In this document: in pieces, positions 43,381 to 51,555 of the stretch
Position numbering within the stretch: position 1 is the first letter of the stretch
Layout: each line of letters starts with the position of its first letter
Assembly: GCF_020510625.1 (NCBI RefSeq)
Contig: NZ_CP075191.1
Location: forward strand, 162,001-226,000
DNA length: 64,000 nucleotides
Reading direction: 5' to 3'
DNA from: Ferribacterium limneticum
Lineage (GTDB): Bacteria > Pseudomonadota > Gammaproteobacteria > Burkholderiales > Rhodocyclaceae
Translations under genes and position numbers: made by a program
Notes under the pieces: model-generated
What the model saw: the letters and a program-made list of their open reading frames with translations, nothing else
Told to the model about the DNA's origin: nothing
The model's database searches: none

Positions 43381-44223
43381 ATGGTTTTTATTTTTCGCGT
43401 TTTTTCCTTATTGCCGCTGGGCTTGCTGCATGCGTTGGGCGGCGGGGTCGGCCGCCTGATTTACTGGCTTTCACCGACCTATCGGCGTCATCTGCAGGAA
43501 AATCTGGCGCAGGCCGGCATAGCCCCGGCCTTGCGTGGGCGGGTGGCGGCCGAAACCGGCAAGCAGATGATCGAGCTGGCGCGCATCTGGATGCGTCCGC
43601 TTGAAGAGGCGGTGCCGCTGGTCGCCGAGGTCGTCGGATGGGAACATGTCGCGGCAGCACGGCAGGCTGGCAAGGGAATCGTGTTTCTGACGCCGCACCT
43701 CGGCTGTTTCGAGATTACGGCCCAGTACCTCTCGTCTTTTGGCGACATCACCGTGCTATATCGTGCCCCCAAGTCGGCCTCGGCTCAGGAGTTGATCCTG
43801 ATGGGGCGTAAACGTGAGCACCTGCACCTCGCGCCGGCCGATCTGTCCGGGGTTCGGGCGCTGATCAAGGCGCTGAAGAAGGGCGAGATGGTCGGCATGC
43901 TGCCGGACCAGGCGCCCAAGACCGGCGAAGGCGTCTGGCTGAAGTTTTTCGGGCGCTATGCCTACACCATGACCCTGGCGGCACGCCTGACCGAAACTGG
44001 CGCAGCCTCGCTGCTGACCTGGGGCGAGCGCCTTCCTGGCGGGCGCGGTTACCGTGTTCATTTTCAGCCGCCGCAAACCGCTTTAACGGGTTCGACCGTC
44101 GAACGCGCACAGCAGATCAATACCGAAATCGAGGCCTTGATTCGTCAATGTCCAACCCAGTACCTGTGGGGCTACAACCGATACAAGCGACCGGGTGGCG
44201 CTGAATTGCCGCCGGCGGAGTGA
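43381..44223 (+). CDS. lpxL: Lysophospholipid / lipid A acyltransferase (LpxL/HtrB family), first copy
   Basis: LpxL-type enzymes transfer a fatty acyl chain from acyl-ACP to Kdo2-lipid IVA at the inner membrane. The 280-residue protein has an N-terminal membrane anchor and the catalytic HLGCFE near residue 107 (H-x4-E form). GMLPDQAPKTGEGVW near 175 matches the conserved D/Q-x-P block, and the product ends with YLWGYNRYKRP. It is followed 3 bases later by a second family member, so the pair probably adds the two secondary acyl chains. Which one acts first cannot be told. Confidence 0.87.
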   Translation: MVFIFRVFSLLPLGLLHALGGGVGRLIYWLSPTYRRHLQENLAQAGIAPALRGRVAAETGKQMIELARIWMRPLEEAVPLVAEVVGWEHVAAARQAGKGIVFLTPHLGCFEITAQYLSSFGDITVLYRAPKSASAQELILMGRKREHLHLAPADLSGVRALIKALKKGEMVGMLPDQAPKTGEGVWLKFFGRYAYTMTLAARLTETGAASLLTWGERLPGGRGYRVHFQPPQTALTGSTVERAQQINTEIEALIRQCPTQYLWGYNRYKRPGGAELPPAE

Positions 44224-44226
44224 GCT

Positions 44227-45102
44227 TTGAAGATCTTCCTTACCTACCTCCTCGTTGGTTTTCTCTGGCTGCTGCATTGGCTGCCCTTGCCGGTTTTGCG
44301 AGACTTGGGCTGGGGCTTGGGGCGTCTGCTGTATGCCTTGGGGCGTGAGCGGCGGCGTGTTGCGCTGACCAATCTGCGTCTGTGTTTTCCGGAGAAAAGT
44401 GAAGTCGAGCGCGAAGAACTGGCGCGTCGGCATTTCGTCTCCTTTGCCCGGGCTGTGCTTGATCGTACGCTGGGTTGGTGGGCCTCGAAGGAACGACTGG
44501 AGCGCATCATCCGTATCCATGGTGTCGAACACCTGACCGATCCGGAAGGCCGGCCGGTGATCCTGCTGTCACCGCATTTTGTCGGGCTGGATGCCGGCGC
44601 AACCCGTATTTCGATGTACGTCGTCGGCTGCAGCGTCTTTTCCAACCAGAAGAATCCGGTGTTGAACAAGCTGCTTTATGATGGGCGGATGCGATTCAAT
44701 GAGGCAGTACTGCTGTCACGGCAGGATGGCATGCGCAAGATCGTCAAGGCGATGAAGGACGGACATCAGTTCTATTACCTGCCGGACATGGATTTCGGCC
44801 CGAAGGAGTCGATCTTCGTGCCTTTCTTCGGCGTTCAGGCAGCAACGATTCCCGCTCTGTCGCGGCTGGTTCGCCTGACCGGCGCTCGCGTCGTGGCCTG
44901 CATTACCCGTCAGGTGCCGGACGGCTACGAGGTCGAAGTGATGCCCGCCTGGGAGAATTTTCCCGGCGAGAGTGTTGAAGCCGATACCGAATTCATGAAC
45001 AAATTTATCGAAAGCCAGGTGCTGCGCATGCCGGAGCAGTATTTCTGGTTGCATAAACGCTTCAAAACCCGGCCACCCGGAGAACAGAGGTTTTATAAAT
45101 GA
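44227..45102 (+). CDS. Lysophospholipid / lipid A acyltransferase (LpxL/LpxM family), second copy
   Basis: The 291-residue enzyme has a hydrophobic N-terminus and the catalytic HFVGLD near residue 116. Here the acid is Asp, the H-x4-D form of the superfamily, where the neighbour has Glu. YLPDMDFGPKESIFVPFFG near 183 and the terminal YFWLHKRFKTRPPGE follow, the latter typical of lipid A late acyltransferases. The start is TTG at 44227, directly after the upstream stop, and the stop overlaps the GNAT start. Specificity for laurate or myristate is not determinable. Confidence 0.85.
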   Translation: MKIFLTYLLVGFLWLLHWLPLPVLRDLGWGLGRLLYALGRERRRVALTNLRLCFPEKSEVEREELARRHFVSFARAVLDRTLGWWASKERLERIIRIHGVEHLTDPEGRPVILLSPHFVGLDAGATRISMYVVGCSVFSNQKNPVLNKLLYDGRMRFNEAVLLSRQDGMRKIVKAMKDGHQFYYLPDMDFGPKESIFVPFFGVQAATIPALSRLVRLTGARVVACITRQVPDGYEVEVMPAWENFPGESVEADTEFMNKFIESQVLRMPEQYFWLHKRFKTRPPGEQRFYK

Positions 45103-45605
45103 ACAGCAGCCTGAAAGTGGAAATCCGCCCCGTGACGCCGCCCGATGTGCCGGCAATCGCGGCCCTCGCTCGCGAAATCTGGCAGGCGACCTATCCTGGC
45201 ATCATCACCCAGGAACAGATCGATTTTATGCTCGAACAGCGCTACGGCCATGAGCGCTTGTACGACGACCTGGAAGACTTGCATAAGTGGTTGGATCAGG
45301 CTTTCCACGGGGAGCGTCGCGTTGGTTTCGCGTTCAGCGAAATCTACAAGGACGAATTCAAGCTCGACAAGCTCTACATTCACCCGGATGTGCAGCGCCA
45401 GGGCGTTGGTGGTCAGTTGATCGCCCACGTCGCCGAGCGGGCGAAAAAGCAGGGCTACCCTTGCGTCATCCTGCAGGTCAACAAGCGCAACGTGAATGCC
45501 ATCAACTCATACAAGAAATATGGTTTCGCCGTACGTGCAGCGACGGTTGACGACATCGGTCACGGCTACGTGATGGACGATTTCGTGATGGAGAAGAAAC
45601 TTTAA
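45099..45605 (+). CDS. GNAT family N-acetyltransferase
   Basis: This 168-residue acetyltransferase has the acetyl-CoA binding motif A reading LDKLYIHPDVQRQGVGGQLI near residue 87-106, with the Q-x-x-G-x-G/A signature. Motif B follows as LQVNKRNVNAINSYKKYGF near 127. The N-terminal IRPVTPPDVPAIAALAREIW is typical of the family. The substrate (protein N-terminus, amine or antibiotic) is unknown. It overlaps the acyltransferase stop by 4 bases and ends the unit. Confidence 0.85.
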   Translation: MNSSLKVEIRPVTPPDVPAIAALAREIWQATYPGIITQEQIDFMLEQRYGHERLYDDLEDLHKWLDQAFHGERRVGFAFSEIYKDEFKLDKLYIHPDVQRQGVGGQLIAHVAERAKKQGYPCVILQVNKRNVNAINSYKKYGFAVRAATVDDIGHGYVMDDFVMEKKL

Positions 45606-45609
45606 CAAT

Positions 45610-45638
45610 TTGAGGCAAGCCCCTGTCTCTGCTATTCT
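45610..45638 (+). promoter_or_regulatory. Promoter of the dapF-DUF484-xerC operon
   Basis: TTGAGG at 45610-45615 and TATTCT at 45633-45638 are 17 bases apart. The start site would fall about 20 bases before the GTG of dapF. Confidence 0.6.
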
Positions 45639-45665
45639 TTTCCTAACCATTCAGCGGAGCGGTGC

Positions 45666-46496
45666 GTGAAACTCAAATTCTCCAAGATGCACGGTTTGGG
45701 CAACGATTTCGTTGTCCTTGACGGTGTTCGCCAGCATGTTTCCCTGTCCCCGGAACAGTTGTGTTATCTGGCTGATCGCCACTTCGGCGTCGGCTGTGAC
45801 CAGATTCTGCTGGTCGAGAAGACGAGCCAGCCGGGGATCGATTTCCGTTATCGGATTTTCAATGCCGATGGCGGCGAGGTCGAACAATGCGGCAATGGGG
45901 CTCGCTGTTTCGTTCGCTTTGTTCATGACGAAGGCCTGACTGAAAAGCGCGAGATTCGCGTCGAGACGATGCGAGGCATTATTTCGCCGCGCCTTGAAGG
46001 CGATGGCAATGTCACGGTCGATATGGGTGTTCCGCGCTTTTTGCCGGCTGAAATTCCCTTCCTGGCCGAAGACGACGTGATCATTCACCTCCTTGACGTA
46101 GCCGACGAGACCCTGGAAACCAGTGTCGTGTCGATGGGCAATCCGCATGCCGTGCAGGTCGTGGAGAGCGTCGACGCCGCGCCGGTTGGCGAGCATGGGC
46201 CATTGATCGAAAAGCATCCGCGCTTTCCGCAGCGGGTCAACGCCGGCTTCATGCAGATCGTTGATCGGCATGCCATCAAGCTGCGTGTTTACGAGCGCGG
46301 TTCAGGCGAAACGATGGCCTGTGGCACTGGCGCCTGTGCGGCGGTGGTGACGGGGATTCGTCGTGGCTTGCTCGATTCGCCGGTCAGGGTAACGACCCGC
46401 GGTGGCGACCTGACGATAGCCTGGGGTGGCGACGACCGGCCGGTGCTGATGACCGGCCCGGCAGTGACCGTATTTACTGGAGAAATTGAATTATGA
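45666..46496 (+). CDS. dapF: Diaminopimelate epimerase DapF
   Basis: DapF converts LL- to meso-diaminopimelate for peptidoglycan and lysine. The 276-residue product shows [14 protein letters not shown] at the N-terminus. The first catalytic cysteine is in [17 protein letters not shown] near residue 75, and the second is in [16 protein letters not shown] near 217. The start is GTG at 45666. Together with lysA at 58.4 kb, two steps of the lysine/DAP pathway lie in this window. The order dapF-DUF484-xerC is common in proteobacteria. Confidence 0.96.
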   Translation: MKLKFSKMHGLGNDFVVLDGVRQHVSLSPEQLCYLADRHFGVGCDQILLVEKTSQPGIDFRYRIFNADGGEVEQCGNGARCFVRFVHDEGLTEKREIRVETMRGIISPRLEGDGNVTVDMGVPRFLPAEIPFLAEDDVIIHLLDVADETLETSVVSMGNPHAVQVVESVDAAPVGEHGPLIEKHPRFPQRVNAGFMQIVDRHAIKLRVYERGSGETMACGTGACAAVVTGIRRGLLDSPVRVTTRGGDLTIAWGGDDRPVLMTGPAVTVFTGEIEL

Positions 46497-47164
46497 GCGC
46501 CATGTTCCCCGAGGAAATCGCGGAGTATCTGAAGAACAATCCGGGTTTCTTCGAGCAGTATGCGGACTTGATGGCGCAGATTTTCGTGCCACACCCGCAC
46601 GGTGGTCGTGCTGTCTCGCTGGCCGAGCGGCAGATGCTGACGCTGCGCGAAAAAAACCGGACGACCGAAAGCAAGCTGGCCGAGTTGATTGCTTTTGGTG
46701 AAGAAAACGACCAGATCAGCGAGAAGGTGCATCGCCTCGCTGTGGCACTGATCGCTGCCGAAACTTTTCAGGCGGTGATCCATTTGCTCAATTTCCATCT
46801 GCGCGATGATTTCTCCGTGCCGCACGTCGCTCTGCGCCTGTGGGACAAGCCGGAAGGCGTCGAGGGCTTGCCGGAGTTCGCTGCGGTCAGTGAGGAATTG
46901 CAGGTTTTCGCCGAAACGCTGGCCCGTCCTTATTGCGGTTCGACGGCAGGGTTCGGTACGGCTTCATGGTTTGGCGAACATGCTTCGCACATTCGCTCGC
47001 AAGCCTTGATTGCCTTGCGCAACGGTGGCGGCACGATCGGCATGATCGCTTTGGGCAGCGAGGAAGCGCAGCGCTTCTACGCCGACATGGGGACGCTCTA
47101 TCTCGAACGCCTCGGCGAAATGGTTTCTGCTGCGCTGGCCCGGGTGACCAAGAGCGTGCTGTGA
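46493..47164 (+). CDS. DUF484 family protein (GAF-like)
   Basis: The 223-residue protein matches DUF484. It has an N-terminal [24 protein letters not shown], a heptad-like helix around residues 43-80, and a GAF-like domain ending [11 protein letters not shown]. The family lies between dapF and xerC in many proteobacteria but its function is not established. The start overlaps the dapF stop and the stop overlaps the GTG of xerC, so the three genes are translationally coupled. Confidence 0.88.
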   Translation: MSAMFPEEIAEYLKNNPGFFEQYADLMAQIFVPHPHGGRAVSLAERQMLTLREKNRTTESKLAELIAFGEENDQISEKVHRLAVALIAAETFQAVIHLLNFHLRDDFSVPHVALRLWDKPEGVEGLPEFAAVSEELQVFAETLARPYCGSTAGFGTASWFGEHASHIRSQALIALRNGGGTIGMIALGSEEAQRFYADMGTLYLERLGEMVSAALARVTKSVL

Positions 47165-48057
47165 CCCCGGTCGTTGCCGTCGACACTTGGCTGGCCGAGC
47201 TTTCGGACCAGCGACGCTTGTCGGCGCACACCGTTTCGAACTATCGACGTGATCTGCAAAAGCTGCTGGCAGCAGCGGGGGATATTCCGCTCGCCAGCCT
47301 GCAGGTGCACCACCTCCGGCGCTTCGTGGCCCAACTGCATGGTCAGGGGCTGGCAGGTCGCTCGTTGGCGCGGACCTTGTCGGCATGGCGCGGGTTCTTT
47401 CAATGGCTGGGTGAACGCGGCATGGTGAAAGCCAATCCTTGCGACGGAATCCGTCCGCCCAAATCGCCCCGGTTGTTGCCCAAGGCCTTGTCGGTCGATG
47501 AAACCTCGCGCCTGCTAACGCCGGTCGAGGATGATGATCCCGCCCAGGCGGCACGCGATCTGGCGATGTTCGAATTGTTCTATTCGTCGGGCTTGCGCCT
47601 GGCCGAACTGGTTGCTCTGGATTGCGAGGCGCTGGACAGCATCGCCCATGAAAGCGAAGTCCGCGTGCTGGGCAAGCGCAACAAGCTGCGTCTGGTGCCG
47701 GTCGGCAGCAAGGCGCGGGAGGCCCTGGCGGCGTGGGCGGCGGTGCGAGGTGAGCTGGCGAAGCCTGAGGAAAAGGCCCTGTTCGTCGGTCAGCGCGGTG
47801 CCCGCATCAGCCCGCGCATGGTCGAGGCCCGGCTGGCTCGACGAGCTATGCTGCTTGGTTTGCCGACCCATGTCCATCCCCACATGCTGCGCCATTCCTT
47901 CGCTTCGCATGTCCTGCAATCGTCGGGGGACTTACGGGCGGTGCAGGAAATGCTCGGTCATGCCAGCATCGCGTCGACGCAGGTCTATACGCATCTTGAT
48001 TTTCAGCATCTGGCCAAGGTTTACGACGCTGCCCACCCAAGAGCGAAGAGCAAGTAG
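47161..48057 (+). CDS. xerC: Tyrosine recombinase XerC
   Basis: XerC works with XerD at dif to resolve chromosome dimers. The 298-residue protein has the N-terminal SAM-like DNA-binding domain (SAHTVSNYRRDLQKLL). The catalytic residues are R in YSSGLRLAELVAL, HMLRHSF with H and R, LGHASIAS with the late H, and the nucleophile Tyr in STQVYTHLD near residue 280. GTG 47161 overlaps the DUF484 stop and gives the usual XerC length. Its chromosomal dapF-linked setting argues for the housekeeping enzyme and not a mobile integrase. Confidence 0.94.
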   Translation: MTPVVAVDTWLAELSDQRRLSAHTVSNYRRDLQKLLAAAGDIPLASLQVHHLRRFVAQLHGQGLAGRSLARTLSAWRGFFQWLGERGMVKANPCDGIRPPKSPRLLPKALSVDETSRLLTPVEDDDPAQAARDLAMFELFYSSGLRLAELVALDCEALDSIAHESEVRVLGKRNKLRLVPVGSKAREALAAWAAVRGELAKPEEKALFVGQRGARISPRMVEARLARRAMLLGLPTHVHPHMLRHSFASHVLQSSGDLRAVQEMLGHASIASTQVYTHLDFQHLAKVYDAAHPRAKSK

Positions 48058-48137
48058 GACTCACTTCGGTTGGTATGGCATGGGCTGATGGAATTTCTGT
48101 GGCCGGCTGCCGAAAGTGGCGAAAAATCAAGGCTTCG

Positions 48138-48166
48138 TTGACGATTTCTCCACCAGCCTCTATGAT
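48138..48166 (+). promoter_or_regulatory. Near-consensus promoter of the 50-residue basic protein
   Basis: TTGACG at 48138-48143 and TATGAT at 48161-48166 match 5 of 6 positions each and are exactly 17 bases apart. Transcription would begin about 33 bases before the ATG at 48206. Confidence 0.8.
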
Positions 48167-48205
48167 TGACGGTTTCGAAATATAGCCGGAATCAAGGAGT
48201 TATTC

Positions 48206-48358
48206 ATGGCCATCAACCGTAATCGCCGTTCGTCCCTGGAGCGCCGCTGCGTTTCCAAGTCCACCAAGCGTCTGTTCAAGAGCACCGGCAAGACCATGTT
48301 CAAGGTCATGTACGCTGCTGAGTGCCATCAGCGCAACCGCAAGGCTCTGGGCGCCTGA
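48206..48358 (+). CDS. Very basic 50-residue protein of unknown function
   Basis: This short gene has an ATG preceded by AAGGAG with 6-base spacing and lies behind one of the best promoters in the window. The product has 8 Arg and 6 Lys against 2 Glu. It starts MAINRNRRSSLERR, has two cysteines (15 and 40) and one histidine (41), and no signal peptide or membrane segment. Size and charge recall ribosome- or nucleic-acid-binding proteins, but I do not recognise a family. A strong terminator follows 125 bases after the stop, leaving a long 3' untranslated region. The gene is monocistronic between xerC and rlmI. Confidence 0.75.
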   Translation: MAINRNRRSSLERRCVSKSTKRLFKSTGKTMFKVMYAAECHQRNRKALGA

Positions 48359-48482
48359 TTCCACGCCCGAACCAACCGTGACTTTGTCGACGTCGCCTTG
48401 CCGTGCTAATCGCACTGTCTGCGGCTTGTCTTCGCGTCACGCTTGATCCGGGCATGGAATAAAAGCCAGCACAGTATTTCAG

Positions 48483-48522
48483 GCCCCGGTTGCTGCAAGG
48501 CAACCGGGGCTTCTTGCTTTTT
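48483..48522 (+). terminator. Intrinsic terminator before rlmI
   Basis: GCCCCGGTTGC (48483-48493) and GCAACCGGGGC (48500-48510) form an 11-bp stem with a 6-base loop, followed by a T-rich tail ending in five T. It closes the transcript of the 50-residue gene 15 bases before the rlmI ATG. The 125 bases from 48359 to 48482 show no further gene. Confidence 0.88.
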
Positions 48523-48536
48523 AGATCGGGAAAAAC

Positions 48537-49727
48537 ATGGCTCAGCTGATTCTGCTTCCGGGCAAGGAGCGTTCTGCCTTCAAGCATCACCCCTGGTTGT
48601 TCGCCGGTTCGGTTGGTCGTCTGGAAGGCCGTGCGCGGCCGGGCGATACGGTCGAGGTATTGGCTGACAACCTGCGTCCGCTCGGACGGGCTGCCTACAG
48701 TCCGAAATCGCAGATTCGCGCCCGTTTCTGGACGTTTGACGCCGACGAGTCGATCGACGATGCCTTCTTCAAGCGCCGTATCGCTGCCGCCGTGGCGCTT
48801 CGCCAGGCATTGCCGGAACTGCGCGGCCAGCAGGGCTTGCGACTGATCCATGCCGAATCCGATGGTTTGCCCGGGGTTATCGCCGACCAGTATGGCGATA
48901 CGGTAGTCGTCCAGCTGACTTCGGCCGGGGCCGACAAGTGGCGCAATGCCATCGTCGCCGGCTTGGTCAAGGCGACCGGCTGTGCCCGGGTTTATGAGCG
49001 TTCCGATTCAGATGTGCGTGGCCTCGAAGGTCTGGGGCCGACGACCGGCTGGCTGCATGGTGAAGCGCCAGCAACGCCGCTGTCGATTGATGAAAACGGC
49101 GTCCGTCTGGCGGTCGATGTTGCCGGTGGCCATAAGACAGGTTTCTATCTCGACCAGCGCGAAAACCGGGCCTTGCTCGGCCAGTTGTCAGCCGGCAAGG
49201 ATGTCCTGAACTGCTTCTGCTACACCGGCGGCTTTTCCCTGCTGGCTCTGGCTGGGGGGGCGAAAAGTGTATTGTCGATTGACTCCTCCGGCCCGGCGCT
49301 GGCGCAGGCCAAGGCCAATCTGGCGCTCAATCCGCAACTGCCGGCTGCTCGTGCCGAATGGCAGGAGGCTGATGTATTCCAGGCGCTGCGCGATTTCCGC
49401 AAGGCCGGCAAGCTGTTCGACCTGATCGTGCTCGACCCGCCCAAGTTTGCACCTTCTGCGGCGCATGCCGACCGGGCGGCGAAAGCCTACAAGGACATCA
49501 ATATCCTCGGTTGCCGGCTGCTCAAGCCGGGTGGCCTGTTGATGACCTATTCGTGTTCCGGTGGTGTCGGGCTGGAAATGTTCCAGAAAATCATCGCCGA
49601 TTCGGCGCTGGATGCCGGGCGCAGTGCGCGTATCGTGCGCCGTTTGTCCGGTGCGGCCGATCATCCGGTGGCGCTGAATTTCCCGGAAGGCGAATATTTG
49701 AAGGGCCTGCTGGTCCAGGTGGACTGA
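48537..49727 (+). CDS. rlmI: 23S rRNA (cytosine-C5)-methyltransferase RlmI-like
   Basis: The 396-residue protein has an N-terminal PUA-like domain (LILLPGKERSAFKHHPWLFAGS), a linker and a class I methyltransferase domain. VLNCFCYTGGFSLLALAGGA near residue 222 is the SAM motif with the YTGGFS signature, and VLDPPKFAPS near 298 and YSCSGGV near 338 are the catalytic-type motifs. E. coli RlmI methylates C1962 of 23S rRNA. The related RlmK/L or Trm-like proteins differ in domain layout, so RlmI is the best match. Confidence 0.88.
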   Translation: MAQLILLPGKERSAFKHHPWLFAGSVGRLEGRARPGDTVEVLADNLRPLGRAAYSPKSQIRARFWTFDADESIDDAFFKRRIAAAVALRQALPELRGQQGLRLIHAESDGLPGVIADQYGDTVVVQLTSAGADKWRNAIVAGLVKATGCARVYERSDSDVRGLEGLGPTTGWLHGEAPATPLSIDENGVRLAVDVAGGHKTGFYLDQRENRALLGQLSAGKDVLNCFCYTGGFSLLALAGGAKSVLSIDSSGPALAQAKANLALNPQLPAARAEWQEADVFQALRDFRKAGKLFDLIVLDPPKFAPSAAHADRAAKAYKDINILGCRLLKPGGLLMTYSCSGGVGLEMFQKIIADSALDAGRSARIVRRLSGAADHPVALNFPEGEYLKGLLVQVD

Positions 49728-49750
49728 GCCAGCCGCTCTGCCATCTGAAC

Positions 49751-49771
49751 GTAATGCAGCGCTGCTAAACT
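49751..49771 (+). promoter_or_regulatory. Palindrome overlapping the -10 of the metal-uptake locus
   Basis: A perfect GCAGCGCTGC core (49756-49765) sits in a 20-base imperfect palindrome (49751-49770) and overlaps a TAAACT -10-like box at 49766-49771, just before the ATG at 49778. This is where a metal-responsive repressor such as Zur could bind, but it does not match a Zur consensus I can recall. Confidence 0.35.
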
Positions 49772-49777
49772 GAATAG

Positions 49778-50059
49778 ATGCTTCAGTTGCGCCAGCTCCT
49801 TCTCGTTGCCGTTCTCTTCTTCGCCCAATTGGCGACGGGAGCGCACGCGGTCGAGCATGCGGCGGGCAACGAGAAGGGCTTGCCGACGCATGCCTGCCAG
49901 CTTTGCCTGGCAGCGCATGATCTTGGCGCAGCACTGCCCTCGCTGGTGGCTTTGCCGCCAGTGGTGGCTATCCAGTTTGTTCCGGAAGCCTTGTCGGCCC
50001 ATGGCCGGAGCGCCTTCCCGGCACCGGTCGCAACTCAGCGCGGCCCGCCTCTCTTCTGA
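49778..50059 (+). CDS. Small exported Cys/His protein (DUF2946-like) heading the metal-uptake locus
   Basis: The 93-residue product has a signal peptide (LRQLLLVAVLFFAQLATGAHA). Its short mature part has a HACQLCLAAHDLG cluster near residue 38, with a C-x2-C pair flanked by two histidines and another His-containing stretch at EHAAG. This looks suited to metal binding and resembles small DUF2946-type proteins found beside metal transport genes. It lies 75 bases before an outer-membrane protein gene and upstream of a ZnuACB-type transporter, so a periplasmic metal-handling role is inferred. Confidence 0.6.
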   Translation: MLQLRQLLLVAVLFFAQLATGAHAVEHAAGNEKGLPTHACQLCLAAHDLGAALPSLVALPPVVAIQFVPEALSAHGRSAFPAPVATQRGPPLF

Positions 50060-50134
50060 AATTTGCCCGTTTTTGATGGTCGACCGGAGCAATCCTGCTG
50101 CCGGTCGATTTCAACGCATTTTCAGGAGAATCCC

Positions 50135-51547
50135 ATGCAAAAATCATTTGCCATGGCGGCGCTGCTGGCCGCCTCGTGCGGCGCGCAGGCCGCAACCGAT
50201 GCCGATCTGGCAGCCATCCGCGCCCAGATCGACGAGATGAAAAAATCCTACGAGCAGCGTATTGCCTCGCTCGAGAAGAAACTGGTGCAAGCCGAGTCCA
50301 AGGCGAGTGCGCAGCCTGTTGCCGCACCGGTCGTCACAACCGAGGGACGCCAAACGGCTGCATCGACGGCAAGCGGCTTCAATCCCGAGGTATCGCTGAT
50401 CCTCCAGGGGCAGTACAAGAACATGAAGGATGTGCCGGAGCGTGGCATCACCGGCTTCTACCCGGCGGGCGGTCACGATCATGGCGATGGGGCCATTCCG
50501 GGCATCAGCAAGCGCGGCTTCTCGGTCGAGCATACCGAACTGGTGCTGGCAGCGAATATCGATCCTTACTGGCGCGGCCAGGCGATAATCGCCATGGTCG
50601 ACGGTACGGCCGAGGTCGAGGAGGCCTGGTTCCAGTCGCTCGGCCTTGGCCATGGCATCGGCCTGAAAGGGGGGCGTTACCGCTCGGGTATCGGTTACCT
50701 GAACGAGCAGCATCCGCATATGTGGGATTTCGCCGACGCACCGTTGATGTACCAGGCGATGTTCGGTGAAGAGGCAAGCTACGTGCAGGACGGCGTCCAG
50801 TTCAAGTGGCTGGCACCGACCGAAACCTTTATTGAACTTGGTGTCGAAGCGGGGCGCGGTGCGACCTTCCCGGGTACCGATCGCAACAAGAACGGCAGTG
50901 GCGCCGCGGCGGCCTTTGCACATGTCGGCGGCGATGTCGGCTTGTCCAGCAACTGGCGGGCCGGCGTGTCCTACCTGAAGACCAAGGCCAAGGAGCGCGA
51001 GGGTCATTTCGAGGACATCGGCGGCGTCGAGGCGCTGGGCAAATTCACTGGCGATTCGTCCACCGTGCTGGCGGACTTCGTCTGGAAATGGGCGCCGAAT
51101 GGCAATCCGAAGTACCAGAATTTCAAGTTCCAGACTGAGTACTTCAGCCGGCGGGAGAAGGGCGATCTGACCTGTTCCGATGATGAGGGCGTGGGTAATG
51201 CCTGTGACCCGCTGGTTGCGGGTGACAGCGTGACCAGTCGCTACAAGACCCGTCAGTCCGGCTGGTATGCACAAGGCGTTTTCCAGTTTACCCCGCAATG
51301 GCGTGCCGGCCTGCGCTACGAGCAACTCGACAGCGGCCACCGCGATTTCGGCGCCAATGCAGCCAATCTGGTCGTTGCCGACTATCGGCCGAAGAAGGCG
51401 ACAGCGATGGTCGACTACAGCTGGAGCGAGTTCTCGCGGGTCCGCCTGCAGTTTGCCCAGGACAAGTCGATGCTTGGCATCACCGACAACCAGGTGACAC
51501 TGCAGTACGTCATGAGCCTGGGTGCCCACGGCGCCCACAAGTTCTAG
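50135..51547 (+). CDS. Outer-membrane porin-like protein linked to metal uptake
   Basis: The 470-residue protein has a signal peptide (FAMAALLAASCGAQA) and then a predicted coiled coil at about residues 20-55 (IDEMKKSYEQRIASLEKKL) of the kind that precedes trimeric porin barrels. A long beta-rich region follows and ends in an aromatic residue (terminal HKF), a typical outer-membrane sorting signal. GGHDHGDG near residue 110 is a His/Asp-rich loop. AGGAG precedes ATG 50135. The nine-base gap to the substrate-binding protein gene suggests it supplies metal to that transporter. The exact porin family is not assigned. Confidence 0.75.
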   Translation: MQKSFAMAALLAASCGAQAATDADLAAIRAQIDEMKKSYEQRIASLEKKLVQAESKASAQPVAAPVVTTEGRQTAASTASGFNPEVSLILQGQYKNMKDVPERGITGFYPAGGHDHGDGAIPGISKRGFSVEHTELVLAANIDPYWRGQAIIAMVDGTAEVEEAWFQSLGLGHGIGLKGGRYRSGIGYLNEQHPHMWDFADAPLMYQAMFGEEASYVQDGVQFKWLAPTETFIELGVEAGRGATFPGTDRNKNGSGAAAAFAHVGGDVGLSSNWRAGVSYLKTKAKEREGHFEDIGGVEALGKFTGDSSTVLADFVWKWAPNGNPKYQNFKFQTEYFSRREKGDLTCSDDEGVGNACDPLVAGDSVTSRYKTRQSGWYAQGVFQFTPQWRAGLRYEQLDSGHRDFGANAANLVVADYRPKKATAMVDYSWSEFSRVRLQFAQDKSMLGITDNQVTLQYVMSLGAHGAHKF

Positions 51548-51555
51548 GAGGTCAC

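Noticed and set aside
47161..48057. Tyrosine recombinase as a mobile-element integrase
   Set aside because: Length, the dapF-DUF484-xerC order and the 4-base overlaps identify the housekeeping XerC.
50144..51538. A 464-codon open frame opposite the porin gene
   Set aside because: It is a shadow of the porin frame. The porin has a signal peptide, a ribosome-binding site and operon context, while the shadow has none.
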